A stretch of 64,000 nucleotides of DNA from Auricularia sp. M13 (GCA_037042915.1 CM073193.1:7936001-8000000), one strand, 5' to 3'. Counted from the stretch's first letter, positions 45,556-57,420 are shown. Made by a program: numbers and translations. Notes: generated by a model from the sequence alone, not told the origin.

Positions 45556-47092
45556 ATGCTTGCCCGCTTCTCCGCGCTGCTGCCCCTCGTTGCGCTCGGC
45601 GTCCAGGCGGCGACCGTCGGATGCCCGGTCTTTGACTCGGACATGAACCTGTACGTGCTCGGCGGCGCGTCCGACTACGTGCTCGGTGCGCAGGACGGCT
45701 GGTCGGCGGGTAAGAGCTCGGGCTCAATATTTGTCTCATAACCGCTGACCGTCGTCGCCGCAGCGTCCGCCAAGACGCTCTCGGCCTCGGGCACCCGCCC
45801 ACCGTTCGACGGCGCCAAGGCGCCCCGCTGTTACCTGTCGCAGTTCAACAACGCCATCTACGTCCTCGGCGCAGACAGCAAAAACCCGACGGGCATCTAT
45901 ATTTACAACGCTGCCAGTGCGTCCATCACCTCCTTCTACATTACCCCCGATCCTGACCTTGACAACGCGCAGCCAAGGCGTGGTCGCTGCAGGCCGTCGA
46001 CGCCGCGGGCATCGACCCCAACGACCAGGTGGAGATCCTCGACCACGACACGAATGTCATTTGTGCGTCGCCGCGGCTTGCATTTTAAGCTTCAGCATGC
46101 TTCTGACACTCACTCCTCTGGCCGCTAGACGCACTGTCCCAAGGCCGCATCTGGTTCGTCAACCTCGGCGACCAGAAGGACGCCACCAGCACCAAGCTCA
46201 GCTACACAGACATGGGCACCAAGCCCGCGTTCGACACCACCGGCTACAAGGCCACCATGGGCATCGCCAGCAACCATATCCACTTCTTTGGAACCCCTGG
46301 CTCCAAGCCCGGCGAGGCCTCTATTTTCGTCATCCACTGTATGTCCAGCATGCCCTCTGCTCCCGCCTGCAGGCTGCATTGCTCATATGACGTTGCAGAC
46401 GCCTACCCGCAGCCCGAGATTCAGGCCTACCCGTCTGTCGGCGGCAAGCCCAACTTCCCCGTCGCGCACGGCCAGGCCCCCTCGCTGTTCAAGGAGGGCA
46501 ACCCGGTGCGTCCATCGCTGCCTGCGTGCTGTGTGGCAGAATGATTGACGGCGTTTCAGGCGCAGCAGCAGATCGCGTTCATTCCCGACGACCTGTCCGC
46601 GACGTACATCGTCGACGTTAAGGTGCCGTCTCCTGCCTTTAGTCTGCCATTCTCCCCTGCTCACACTGCATGCGGCTCCAGGTGAACGAAACGCTCCCGC
46701 TGCCCGGCCCGACGGACAAGTCGGCCGGGTCGATCTTCACGGCGTCGGTGAACGCAGTGGTGCAGCTTACGCCGGGCGGCAAGCTGTTTTTCCTGCCCGT
46801 TGACCAGACCGACATCGACGCAAAGGCCGCGAACGCCGGCGCCGCGTGGAAGGCGCTTGCGACGCTCCCCGGCGCCACCACGTCGCCTGCGGCCGGCGAC
46901 AGCAACACCAACTCGACGACCGGCGGCTCGACTGACGGTTCCGACTCGGGCTCCGACAGCTCGCCCACCAGCGGCAGCGCCGCGCAGGGCGGCAGCACCG
47001 ACTCCGAGGACGGGGACAACGCCGCGGGCCGCATGGCGTCGCTCTCGGCACTCGCGCTGCTCGTCCCCGCGCTCGTCGCGCTGCTGTTCTGA
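45556..47092 (+). CDS. Secreted GPI-anchored-type protein with kelch/propeller-like body
   Basis: The ATG at 45556 encodes a clear signal peptide (MLARFSALLPLVALGVQAA, cut probably after AA). Six short introns interrupt the body. Repeated motifs of the type NLYVLGGASDYVLGAQDGW, NAIYVLGADSKNPTGIYIYN, GRIWFVNLGDQ and NHIHFFGTPG look like beta-propeller blades, though I cannot assign an exact family. Near the end comes a Ser/Thr/Gly/Asp-rich linker (GDSNTNSTTGGSTDGSDSGS). It leads into a hydrophobic terminus after a small-residue omega-site candidate (DNAAGRMASLSALALLVPAL, ending LLF). That is the layout of a GPI-anchored cell-wall or plasma-membrane protein. The stop is TGA at 47090-47092. The function is unknown; propeller assignment is an inference. 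Confidence 0.82.
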
Positions 47093-47565
47093 GTTCTGAG
47101 CACACATCCTGGACTCGCGGATCTCGTTGCAAACACACCCACACACACACTCTTCGCTTTCCTGCCCTGCCTGCCTGTATCGTAACACGGACGCTGCCAC
47201 GGTGATCGGATTTCCCTCGCCTCTTCTTACTCCCTCATCTCCTTTTTCCCTGCTTACCTTTGCCCACCCCTCTCATCGCAGGACCCCGCCGCTAGGTTAT
47301 CGTCGCATTTTTTAACACACTCCCCACCCCTGCATACCACTCCGTGCGCCTTGGAGGGCACGGAGACGCACAATCGCATTGTCGTTGCTTTTTGAATTCT
47401 CGCTGGCTGATGGCTTTTTGAGGACAAGACAGGACGCTTCAAAGGCGACGGCAACATGTTGTGCACCAGGAAGATTCATTTGCATGCAAGGCCGTCGCGA
47501 CAAGAAAACACCAAGAAGAAACCATCGACAAGAAATCTCGAGACTCATTAAGCATTCGTCCATCT
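47093..47565. other. Convergent 3' region
   Basis: Pyrimidine-rich 3' UTR-like sequence between the GPI-type gene (+) and the next gene (-). No gene is seen. Confidence 0.5.
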
Positions 47566-48820
47566 TTACCGCGTCATAATCCAGCTCCAGGCGGTCACCA
47601 GCGCCCTGGCGCGCGCGCGCAGGCCGTCTAGCGAGTACACGTTGTCTTGCAACTCGGACAGCAGCCGCACGATGTCGAGCACGCCTTCCTGTTGCCTTCC
47701 TTGAGCCGGACGTCACGAGCGCGGTGTATGGGGTGCGTACCTGCAGGACTTCATTTGTGAAGTCGTTCTTGCGCGCCTCCATCGCGTCCAGCGCAGCGTT
47801 CACTTCGCCGATGAGCTGCGGGGAGCGTAAGCCGTCGTCGGTGCTGCCATGCTCGGGGGAAACGCGAAACGCCAACGCACCTCGGGCGTGAGGCGCGCCT
47901 TGCCCTTGACGATGCGCCCGATCACCGCGGCCCAGCGCCACGCCTCGTCGCGCGTCACGCGCTCCGGCGGCGCGCCGTGGCGCGCGCGCTTCCGCGGCCG
48001 TTCGCGCACGCGGAAGGGCGACGCCGACGCCGGCGCCTCGGAGGTGTCCGACGACGCGCCCACGTCGACGTCGACGTCCGCGCCGTCGTCGTTGCCGTTG
48101 CCGTTGCCGTTGCTCGTCCGCTTCTTGCTCTGCACGCACGAAAGGGGTCATTTTTCTGTCTTTCTTTTCGGTTTTGGGTTTTGGCGTACGTACCAAGTGA
48201 GGCTTGCGGCTTTTGGGGTGCAGCATCGGCTCGTTCGGGAAGAGCGCGCCCTTGTGCAGCAGGAATCGGTGGGCCGACTCGTAGTTGGTCGAGGGCATGC
48301 ATGTGCTCGCCATGGCGGGCCGGGCCATAGTGGCGGCTGCTCCATTGGCACGGATGTCCTCCACCATCAGCCTTGCGTTTTGGATGACGAGCTGGGGATT
48401 CTCTGCAGCCGGCGTTAGTGTTGGTGTCGGAGGTAGAGACTTTGACTTTGCCTAGATGCAAGGCAAAGAGAGGGGCAAGAGGGAGAGAGAGAGAGAAATT
48501 GAACGGAAGAACGCACTTGAGATCCTGTCCTGGACTTCTGAGACAGGAGGCCAGGGAGCTTTTTCCGGGGCTTTGGGAGGGTCGGGCTTCTTTGGTGGGG
48601 ATAGCTTCAATTTGATTTTGAATGGTGATGTAGTCGGAGTGGATGTGGATGTGGATGCTGGTGGGTTAGGTGCCTGAGGGTTGGGCACTGGAGGGTTGGT
48701 TGAAGGTGGATGCAGTGGCTCGCTGTGCACTGGTGCAGCAGGGATCCTGATGGTCAAAGGGCGTGTGGGTGAAGATGAAGTTAGGAAGCGACCACTAGGT
48801 ACGAAGGTGTTGTTGGACAT
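47566..48820 (-). CDS. Hypothetical protein with Pro-rich N-terminus and Lys/Arg-rich middle, possibly nuclear
   Basis: I do not recognise the family. The ATG at 48820 gives MSNNTFVPSGRFLTSSSPTR, then a Pro/Ser/Thr-rich region (PPSTNPPVPNPQAPNPPAST) and a basic patch (PFKIKLKLSPPKKPDPPKAP). Introns separate VQDRIS-KNPQLVIQNARLMVEDIRANG, YESAHRFLLHKGALFPNEPML, and a segment with SKKRTSNGNGNGNDDGADVDVD and RERPRKRARHG that looks like a nuclear signal. Then come DEAWRWAAVIGRIVKGKARLTPE, LIGEVNAALDAMEARKNDFTNEVLQ and EGVLDIVRLLSELQDNVYSLDGLRARARAL. The ordered C-terminal half is helical. The stop at 47566-47568 follows WSWIMTR; a further 3' exon cannot be excluded. Confidence 0.7.
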
Positions 48821-50334
48821 GGTGGGCGATGGCAAGCAAGGTGTGGGGCAAAGCAGAGCAGGCAAAGCAAGGTTGAGATGAAGTGGAACTGGAGGAGTTA
48901 CAGAATATGTGGTTTATAGAGCTAGCAGGGTCAATGCAAGAAAGTGTGAGGAGTAGATAGATGTTGCAGATCGAGAGCAAGGGCAATGCAAGATAACAGT
49001 GGCGATGTGACAATGTAGGCAAGCAGAGGATGAGCAGTAGAGATTAGGTTGTTGGGGTGTGCTGGGCTTCAGATCCTGGCAATGATACCGGATAACACTG
49101 TGAAACTGTTAAAAAGGTGGTTATAGCCAGTAACAGCATGCACCAAGACCACTGGGAGCATGCACACACCTGCAGCAAACCCAGGGAGCGGATCATGCAC
49201 TAGCTACCTCAGCGACGTGCCCCACAGGCAAGAGCAATGCAATGTGGGGACAAATGGACTCGGAGAAAGAGAGAGAAGGGTTTGTTGTGGTGTATTTGCA
49301 CCCTTTTATACTCCTCCCGATTAGGACAGGCTGTGCCGACCTCTGTACAGCCACAGCACATGACAAGGGATAGTGCAGTCTCTTCCTTGCTGAAAACTGC
49401 AGAGAATTGCAGCCAGTTTGGCGATAAAGTTAACCAGAGTACCACCCAGCTCAACAACAAATGCCCCTAACGTCTACAAGACTACAGGATGAACAAAGGA
49501 CAGTAAAGGTATAAGAGTGAATGCAGTTTTGAATTGAGACAGTGCCTGTGCAAGTGGGAGGGAGGATTATTGTGGGTGGAAGGGAAAAGGCATGATTGCT
49601 AAACAGAGAACACACCGACAGGTATCAAAGATATACTCGACAGACACCACTCTCAGTGGTACCAATCGATGCCATACTGGCAGTAGACATAGAGAGAAAG
49701 CTTCCAATCCAGTTGGGCCCTGATTGAAGACCTCAGCTGGAAATTGGAAATTGGAAAGACCTCCGAGTGTGCAACAGCATCTCTCGGTCCTACTGCTACC
49801 GAAGACTCAGAGTACGGAATAGGACTGCAGTACGACAAGTGCCCTCGTGCAAAACCAGAAGGAAAAGTGTCGGAGTTTTCACTTGCTTCCGTGTCGCACC
49901 TTGGAGGCTCACATCAACGAGACGGCGAGCAAATATTGCTCACATGCAACAGCATGGTCAGCGTAGTCATCCCTTTTCAGGAGATAACGTGTAGCTAATC
50001 CTCCCCAAGGACATGCACTTCCCCAAGGGTCAACAAAGCAAGAATCTGAGGGGTTTTGCGCAGAACCGAGTCTACACGGACGCGGCATATATGAACCGAG
50101 CTGCTTGCTCAGTCCCGTTCTATTCGCGGTCATACAGGAGCTCCAGCTTACCCCAAACTCCTGTCTGACCGTGACTTGTGGAAGGGTCGTGGGCTGCTAT
50201 TGCGCGTCTTGCAGTTCTCCCAGCCATCTCTTTCCCGACTGTGCTTCGTTGCTACCGTGGCCAGGAGAATAAAACGAGGGCCATGTCGGCGGATGGATGG
50301 CTACTCTACACCAGCCTGCTCGCTGTGATACGAC
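48821..50334. other. 1.5-kb divergent intergenic before the kinase gene
   Basis: It holds promoters for the flanking divergent genes. No conserved coding sequence is seen. An AATAAAA TATA-like element lies about 70 bp before the kinase ATG. Confidence 0.45.
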
Positions 50335-52080
50335 ATGGATCACATTGCCCGCGTCGCCGGCTTCGTTCAGATGGCGTGCGGTCTTCCCGAGGCCATCCGC
50401 GCAGCCCAAGAGACCGAGGCCGACGGCCGGCTGGAGTTTGGGCGGCCGTCGAGCGCGATGGCGCGCTCCCTGGAGCGGGTACACGCGGTGCTCGAGCAAG
50501 GACACGGCGTGTTAAGGCCGAACTTGAACGCCGCTCTCCAGCTCGCATGGTCGGTCCCTGCGGCGCTGAACGACGTGAACGGCGCATCGCCCGAGGTGAC
50601 CGCGCTCATCCAGGAGGTCGACTCCTTTTCTCGCACGCTCCTGCGCCAGAAGGAGGTTCTCGAAGCTCAGCGCGCGCGTCTCGAGCCTGGCTTCGTGCGA
50701 GGCGTAACGCGCGCTCTTTCTGTTGGACAAGATGTTTTACGCAGTGTTGAGCAGCATGCGTCGACCTTCTCGTCGTTGACGGGCACAGGAATCGAATATG
50801 GACCTTTCCGCACGAGGCATGATGGTCGCCGACAAATTGATTACTGGAGAGAAGCGCTTGGAGAGCAGCGGCACAATATGCAGGCTTATCTTTCCCAAAT
50901 CGAACGGCAAGTAAATTTCGCTTGCCTCGTGAAGCCGAACTGTAACGTTCGCAATAGCAATTCGTCCACGCATAGCCTGCACGATGACCAGGGCGATGCG
51001 GACGCGAACGGCTTCCAGTTCCCATTCACGTTCAAGAATCGGCGTGTCGTCATCAAAGTACCGTCGCTGACCGCCTGTGCGCGCGGAGCCAGTGGCACGG
51101 TCGTCCGCGCCCTCATCGATACAGGTGACGCCGTCGAGCGCGTCGTGCTGAAAGTGCCGCACCGCTTGAGCTCAATGGCCGAGCAGGAGGTAGGTGTAGC
51201 CCTTCCATCCTTCTTGACACCTCGTGATACTGAGTCCTCGACAGATCTTGAGGCGCGAGCTGGAAATCTGGGGCAGCATCGACCACGCTCGCATTCTGCC
51301 CTACTACGGTTCTTGCCAGATAGGCTACGGCCAATTTGCCTTCGTGTCTCCTTACATGGAGAACGGCAATCTGTGCCAGTATCTCAAGGCGAACAGTAGC
51401 GCAGATCGACGCACTTTGGTGAGTGTGCGCGGCAGTACGACGTCTGTTTTGAACCCGCTGAACGGTAGCAGATTCGCCATGTCGCCGAGGGGCTGCAGTA
51501 CCTGCACGACGTGGCAGGCATCGTGCACGGCGATATCAAATGCGTCAGTACACGCCCTGCCCTCGAGGCCACGCTGACACCCATTCGCTCTACAGGAAAA
51601 CGTGCTTGTGTCGAATGACGGCTCTGCCGTCCTCGCCGACTTCGGGCTGAGCACCCGGGTCGACGGCGGCGCGAACGCCACAGCGACGACGCTGCGCATG
51701 CGCAACACGCTGCAATTCGCCGCGCCGGAGCTGCTCCTGGACGAGGCATACGGCGGCCGCACGCCGCACAGCCAGCCGCGCTCGAAGACCACATTCAGCG
51801 ACGTGTACGCGTTCGGGATGCTCATTTACCAGGTACGCACAGTATTACCCGCCCATCGTTTGACTGCAATGTGATCTCCTTCTCGCAGGCGTACACCGGC
51901 GCCCCGCCCTGGCCAGGCGCGAACGAGATGCAAGTCAATATATTCATCATCACGGGCGTGACGCCGCCGCGCGTGGCCAACGAGTTTGACGACGTGCTCT
52001 GGGACGTCGTCCAAAGCTGCTGGCGCCGCGACCCGCTGCAACGGCCACCCATGCGCCGCGTCCTCGAGGCTCTGCAATAG
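50335..52080 (+). CDS. Protein kinase (TKL-like) with long helical N-terminal region
   Basis: The ATG at 50335 starts MDHIARVAGFVQMACGLPEA. The first 240 or so residues are helical with no domain I recognise (EVDSFSRTLLRQKEVLEAQRAR and others). The kinase domain follows. Its glycine-rich loop reads ARGASGTVVRALI, the beta-3 lysine is in VVLKV, and alphaC lies in ILRRELEIWGSIDH. The hinge region is FVSPYMENGNL and the catalytic loop is IVHGDIKCEN (HGD replaces HRD, with the catalytic Asp kept). DFG is in VLADFGLSTR and APE in FAAPELLLD, then FSDVYAFGMLIYQ and CWRRDPLQRPPMRRVLEAL. About four introns fall in the kinase half; one splits DIKC from ENVL. All catalytic residues are present, so it is probably active. 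HGD-type loops are common in expanded kinase families of mushroom-forming fungi. The stop is at 52078-52080. Confidence 0.85.
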
Positions 52081-52842
52081 GCTAATCGTTCCTACGTGTG
52101 CAGCTCAAATTGGATTCTCTACGGTAACGTAGCGTGGAAGCAATAGACCACGAGTATGAGTCACGACGCACGATGCCGCCTGTGGTTTTCCCTGCCGCCG
52201 ACGACATGATGGACGTTCGCGTTACCGTGTTCAGCTCCATGATACGAGTACACTCTGCGCCGTGTGCTGTATGTAGCTTGGCAATCCGGAAATGCAGTTG
52301 TCTTTCTCTGATATTAACGTCGTTGTGGCGAATTTCTGGACAACATTACAGTATATGATCGTGGATTCTTTCTGGACAACATTACAGTATATGATCGTGG
52401 ATTCTTTCAGAACGTTCAGATTCAACCCGTTATACTGCATGTTCCGGGCGCGACGAGCTTGTCGAGGAGGAATGCGAGGCGGGGGCGGTGGGCGCGGGAG
52501 GACGGGGTGTGCGGGTACAGTGAATTCTTTCTGAAGATTGAAAAGTGTCACGGTCGCATTCAAGCCGTTACAGTAACTCACTGCAGTTTTGTGCAGCCAA
52601 CTCACATACATACAGTATCTGCTCCAGGACACGAGGAAGAGGTCTTGAAGACACCGACCCAGCTCGTTCATCTATCCAAAGCATACATTCATCCGTTGCC
52701 TCCCGAGTCCGCATCAGGCTGCGGGTCGGTATTTATCATCTACAAGGCCGTGGCCATCATACACTACTAACAGCTTCATTCATTCCTTTCGGAGTCGTCG
52801 ATCCAAACCGGGACGCGTGACGTCCACTGCAGCCGGCAGCGG
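52081..52842. other. Convergent intergenic containing a 36-bp direct repeat
   Basis: This is the 3' side of both the kinase (+) and acetate kinase (-). Apart from the repeat at 52333-52404, no feature is seen. Confidence 0.5.
52333..52404. repeat. Two perfect tandem copies of a 36-bp unit
   Basis: The unit that begins TTTCTGGACAACATTACAG and ends GATCGTGGATTC occurs twice, back to back (52333-52368 and 52369-52404), without a mismatch. It lies in non-coding sequence. Confidence 0.95.
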
Positions 52843-54570
52843 TCAAGCGTTCTTGCCATCCTCGTCCTCGCGCGGATGCGCGCGGACCCAATCGCACGCC
52901 ATCCTCGCGCACTGCGTCTCCTCGTCCTATCAATCCCCAACCCACAGACCACATCAGCCTTCCCAGCAACACCCCCTAAAGCAGCAGGCACACGCACCGT
53001 CTTGCACACAAAAATGGCCAACCTGCTCTCATCGCTCGAAATCCTCCTCACATTGCCCCCCGTGTCATCCTCGGGCGCCTCCGAGTCATTCTGCTTCTCA
53101 TCCAACACGCCGCCAAACGCAGCAAGATAGCGTGCGACGTCCGCGCGCAGCCGCGCGGCCTTCTCGCCGATGCCGCCGCTGAACACCACGCCGTCCACGC
53201 CGTGCGGGGCGAGCTTGAGCAGGTACGCGCCGACGAAGTTGAGCACGCGGTCGAGGAAGACGTCGTAGGCCAGTTGTGCTTTCTCTTTGTCTAGCTCGTT
53301 TGCGTTGGCGTTGGAGGGGGAGGAGGAGGAGGAGATGCGTTGCAGGATGCGCCCAAAGTCGGACGTGCCGCACAGCGCCTGCAGGCCGCCCTCTCTTCGC
53401 AGTGCGTGTTAGCATGCCGTATACGAGGAGGGGGTCGAGGTTTGGGGAAAGCGAGCACGCACTTGTTGAGCACGAGCTCGGCCTTGGACACCCTCCCGCC
53501 GCCCTGCTCGACCATGCGCGCGCAGTCGGGCGTATGGTGGAACACGAGCACGGGGTCGACGCTGCCCGCGCGCGTGCCGCCCGGGAGGCCCTCGAGCGGG
53601 CTCACGCCCATACTGGTGTCCGCCGAGCGCCCGTCGCGGATCATGCAGACGCTCGCGCCGCTGCCGAGGTGCGCGACGACGAGGCTGCAGCGCGCCGCGG
53701 GCTTGCCGAGGAAGGCCGCGACGTCGCGCAGGATGGAGGCGTACGAGAGCCCGTGCGCGCCGTACTTGCGCAGCGGGATCGGCGGCGGCTGTGCGGGCGC
53801 GCAGAGCGGGTAGGTGTAGATGTGCGGGGGGAGGGAGGCGTGGAAGAGCGTGTCGAAGCAGAGGACTTGGGTTGAGTTGGGCAGGTGCTCCAGGCATGCT
53901 GCGCGGCGGACTCGGATTAGCTGCTGGATGGATTGGAGTGGGAGGAATGGCGTACAGCGGACGGTCGTCACTGAGCGGTGGTTCTGCCATAGATGGACGC
54001 GATGAGTATGAGTATGAGCAGTTGGAAGGGACTGGACGGAACGCACATGCAGAGGCGCGAACTCGCTGAGCTTGTCGAGCAGCTCGAGGCCCTCCTCGTG
54101 GCCCTTGGAGATGAGCATGGGCTCCGTCTGGGTGCCGCCGTGGACGACGCGGTGGGCGACGATGGAGATGGCGTGGCGGTCCTGGTTCTCGGGCGTCGAG
54201 CCCTCCAGATGGCGGATGATGCGCTCGAACACCTCGTCGTCTGCAAGCAACCGGGCGTGTGAGCAGGAGGATGGGATGGGATGGGGAAGACGCACAGGCC
54301 ATGCCCTCGTCCTCCTCCTCGCGCTCCTCGTCGAGCTGGTCGGCATGGACGGTGTACTTGATGAGCGCGCGGGCGCCCTGGACGGCGACGTTGCTCGCGG
54401 AGCCGGAGATGAGGACGTGCAGGTCGGGCAGCTCGTAGAGCTTGAACTTGATCGAGGACGAGCCGCAGTTCTGCAAACCGGGCAGGTTAGATCGGGCGGC
54501 ATCGGACGGGGAGCGGGAAGGCACGGACGACGGCGAGCAGCAGGTCGGGGGAGTCGCGGTCGCCGGGCAT
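52843..54570 (-). CDS. ack: Acetate kinase
   Basis: It interconverts acetyl phosphate plus ADP with acetate plus ATP. The ATG at 54570 gives MPGDRDSPDLLLAV. Splicing of the first intron (about 54475-54528) produces LLLAVNCGSSSIKFKLYE, the N-terminal phosphate-binding signature (family N-A/C-GSSS-K). Next come IVAHRVVHGG (signature 2), CFDTLFHASLPP, GAHGLSYASI, then VVAHLGSGASVCMIRDGRSADTSMG with PLEGLPGGTRAGSVDP. Further on are VFSGGIGEKAARLRADVA and ISSDESRLAIFVCKT. The last intron (about 52928-53013) links CKT to DEETQCARMACDWVRAHPRE and a stop at 52843-52845. If it is skipped, a false extension ends at 52776. There are about six introns. In fungi this enzyme partners phosphoketolase, which lies 4.8 kb away. 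Confidence 0.93.
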
Positions 54571-54766
54571 TGGAGGTGGGTGACGTCACGGGTCAAGGGT
54601 CGTTTGCAGTTTGCGAGGAGCTGGGATTGCTGGGTCCTGGCTATGTATATGGCGGATAGGGGGCCGCGACCGTGTCACCGTGTGTATGCGCGCGGCGGGC
54701 TGGCCAGGCCCGTCGAGAGCGCGTTGACAGCATCTGCGACCTTCTCATCGACAGCACCATGCACAG

Positions 54767-55267
54767 CTACACGAACCCCAGCCAGCGCGCAGCCCGCGCC
54801 CCGAGCCCCGGCTGCTCCGCGGGCGCCGGCGCAAAGACGCGGGCGACGGCGGCGAGCGAGTTCCACTGGGCCTCGCGCGCGCGCGCCTCGAGCATCCGGG
54901 CGAGCGCCGTCCACGGCTTCTCCTGCGCCAGGTGCTGCGCGTGCAGCAGGCCGTGCACCAGGACGTGCAGCGTGTACGCCAGGAGGATCGCGAGCGGCGC
55001 GGCGAGGAGCAAGGGCAGGCGGGGGTGCGACAGAATTTGGAGTATCAGTGGGGGACTGCGGTCTCGCTCTGAGTGGGTCACGTGCATGGGTGCTGGGGGA
55101 GGAGGGGCAGGGAGGAACAGGCGCGGGAGACGCGGGAGAGGCGGGAGCGGCGACACGGCGCGTTGCTGCTGCTCGAGCTGCTGCGCTGCCAGCCGGCCTG
55201 TGCGCGACCGCAGCTTGTGCGGGCTCGGCTGCCTGTCAAGATGGCTCTGGAAGACGGGCGCGTTCAT
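54767..55267 (-). CDS. Small single-pass membrane protein of unknown function
   Basis: An intron-free frame of 166 residues from the ATG at 55267 (MNAPVFQSHLDRQPSPHKLR). Residues 37-60 are Pro/Leu-rich (SPLPPLPRLPRLFLPAPPPP). Residues 84-108 form one strong transmembrane helix (LPLLLAAPLAILLAYTLHVLVHGLL), followed by an amphipathic helical tail with Ala/Arg (ARMLEARAREAQWNSLAAVARVFA). I recognise no family. It lies between acetate kinase and TFIIA, 197 bp from the acetate kinase start and on the same strand. The unbroken frame, high GC third positions and clear membrane helix support a real gene, though a shadow frame cannot be fully excluded. Confidence 0.6.
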   Translation of the reverse strand: MNAPVFQSHLDRQPSPHKLRSRTGRLAAQQLEQQQRAVSPLPPLPRLPRLFLPAPPPPAPMHVTHSERDRSPPLILQILSHPRLPLLLAAPLAILLAYTLHVLVHGLLHAQHLAQEKPWTALARMLEARAREAQWNSLAAVARVFAPAPAEQPGLGARAARWLGFV

Positions 55268-55573
55268 GCTGGCGCTGGCACTGGGCACACGGTTGGATGG
55301 ATCGACTGAACGCGTTCACGTGGCTGTGTCTCTGAACGAATCACAGGTTATTCTTTGGCGACACGATTTGGGGGCTCTTGTATTTTCTGTGGATCGTAGA
55401 AAGGGCAGCGAGGGCCATATAGAATTATTAATTGTTTTATAAATGACAAAAATCATATGTGGTTATTTTCAAGTACAACTCGCAGAACAGCACCGCGCAG
55501 AGTGAGCGGACGAGGGAGGATCGGAGGGGCACGGCGGAGCCCCAAGTGGCCCGCCGTCTCTTTTGCTGTCACC
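55268..55573. promoter_or_regulatory. Divergent promoter region of the small membrane protein and TFIIA large subunit
   Basis: A 306-bp gap between two outward-facing starts, with an AT-rich centre at about 55420-55470 (ATTATTAATTGTTTTATAAAT). It is a plausible shared core promoter region. Confidence 0.5.
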
Positions 55574-56664
55574 ATGTCGAACAAGATAGTCGTGCGTGCC
55601 GCCCGCGCCCGGCTGCCACATGCTAACGCCGTCCTGCAGCCCACGACGTACCGGGCCGTCATCGACGACGTGATAGCGAACGTGAAGCACGAGTTTGAGA
55701 GCTTCGGCGTGGACGAGAGCGTCCTGGCCGACCTCTGCAATGTGCGCCCCAGTCCGCCCTTCTCCGTTATCCCCGCTGACCGCCAACGCAGCGCTGGCAG
55801 CACAAAGTGGTGTCGTCGCACGTCGCGGACTTCGAGCCGATCCCGCCGCCCGCGCCGCCGGCCGCCGCGCCGACGTCGACCCACCCGCTGCCCGCGTACC
55901 AGGTCCAGGTCAAGCACGAGGCGCCCGACCCCTCCGCCCCGCCGCCGCCGCCGCAGCTCTACACCATGCCGCCGGGCGTCGCCGCGCCGCCGGGCATGAT
56001 GCCCTACGTCCTCCCGCCGCTCCACGCCCAGCACGCCCACCGCCCCGTCGTCCCGCCGCAGTACATCATGGCGCCCGGCCGCCAGCACCAGCAGGGCTTG
56101 CTCGTCCTCCCGCGCGGCGCCCCGCCCAAGCCCGCCCAGGCCGTGGGCTCCGAGGTGCGTGCCACCCCCGCTGGTGGTGCGCTGTCTTAATGACCGTGGT
56201 GGCCGCAGCGCATACCCCAGACGGACGGCCCGGCGCGCGCCCCGCATGGCACCGGCGCGAACGGCGCCGCGGGGCCGTCGGTGCCCCCCGCGACCCAGCA
56301 CCCGTCGCTCGCGCCCGTCGTCGTCGGCCGCTCGGAGCAGACGAACGACGCCATCAACTCGGACCTCGACGACTCCGACTCGGGCGAGGAGGACGGCGTG
56401 GACGCCGAGGGCGCCGTCAAGGACATCGTCTTCTGCACCTACGACAAGGTCCGCCTTCGTCCTATTTTTGCTTCGCTTCATCTGACGCGTTCGCTCCGAA
56501 GGTCGCGCGGGTGAAGAACAAGTGGAAGTGCGTGCTCAAGGACGGCGTCATCCACGTCAACGGCAGGGACTACCTGTTCTCCAAGTGCACCGGGTGCGCA
56601 CTCACCAACCACTCCACGTCCCAGCCCAGCTGACTCATCCCGTTGCAGCGAATTCGAATGGTAG
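55574..56664 (+). CDS. toa1: Transcription initiation factor IIA large (alpha/beta) subunit TOA1
   Basis: This RNA polymerase II general factor stabilises TBP on DNA. The ATG at 55574 gives MSNKIV. Intron 1 (55592-55639) joins it to PTTYRAVIDDVIANVKHEFESFGVDESVLADLC, the N-terminal four-helix-bundle half. The middle is a Pro-rich, disordered spacer (PPPAPPAAAPTSTHPLPAYQ, PPGVAAPPGMMPYVLPPLHA). The C-terminal beta-barrel half begins with the acidic patch NSDLDDSDSGEEDG, then AVKDIVFCTYDKVARVKNKWKCVLKDG, IHVNGRDYLFSKCTG. The last intron (56589 to about 56648) leaves a tiny final exon coding EFEW, the standard TFIIA C-terminus. The stop is TAG at 56662-56664. Confidence 0.95.
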
Positions 56665-57420
56665 ACGCCGGCCCGCAAAAATGACCAAGAAAACACTCGC
56701 AGTCATCCGTCGCTTTCCCGCATCGTCGCCTCCCACCTAACGTATCTATACTCTACATGCCCCCGCCACCCGTAACGGCACTACTATGCGTCCCCTCCCA
56801 TGCATCGATCCCATACATCCCATCCCATCCCATCCCAAGCCAGCTGAAATCCAAGCGCTCCCCATCCCATTGTCACAAGTGTTACAGTGTTCAGTGTTCA
56901 GTGTCATCCCATCCCCTTTGAATCGCACGGACCCGTTTTTTTCTCTTCTTTTTTGTTTTTTGTGTGTCCTCTTTTCTTTTCTTTTTTTCTTTTTTCTTTC
57001 TGTCGTCCGTTCTCTTGACGCGACTCGCTTTGCGACGCTGTCGTATGTGAATGAATGAGTGAACGATCGAATGGCAATTGTGTTTTTGCCCGGTGTGCGG
57101 CCTGCACTCAGGCTGGTGCTAGTGAATCATTGGGGAGAGTCGCGTCGAATTCGGCGATGCGTCCAAATGAGTGGCGTGCGCAGTCAACTCGGAGGTCACG
57201 TCACTGGCGGCCGGCGGGACGTCGACGAGACGCACTATGAGGGTGCAAAAGACTGACTCGAGTACTTGCAGTGATTATCTTCCCTGCCAGCCCACCTTCA
57301 AGGCTCTCAACTTATGGCACCGAACCTACGTGCGGTCATGACTCGGATGAGGTGTGGCTACTCGTAAGGTTACAGTGCCGATCGCCGACTGTCGTTCAAC
57401 CCCCATCTACCGTCTGCGAA

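Noticed and set aside
53276-54659. Several long plus-strand frames over acetate kinase
   Set aside because: They are antisense shadows. The minus strand spells every acetate kinase signature.
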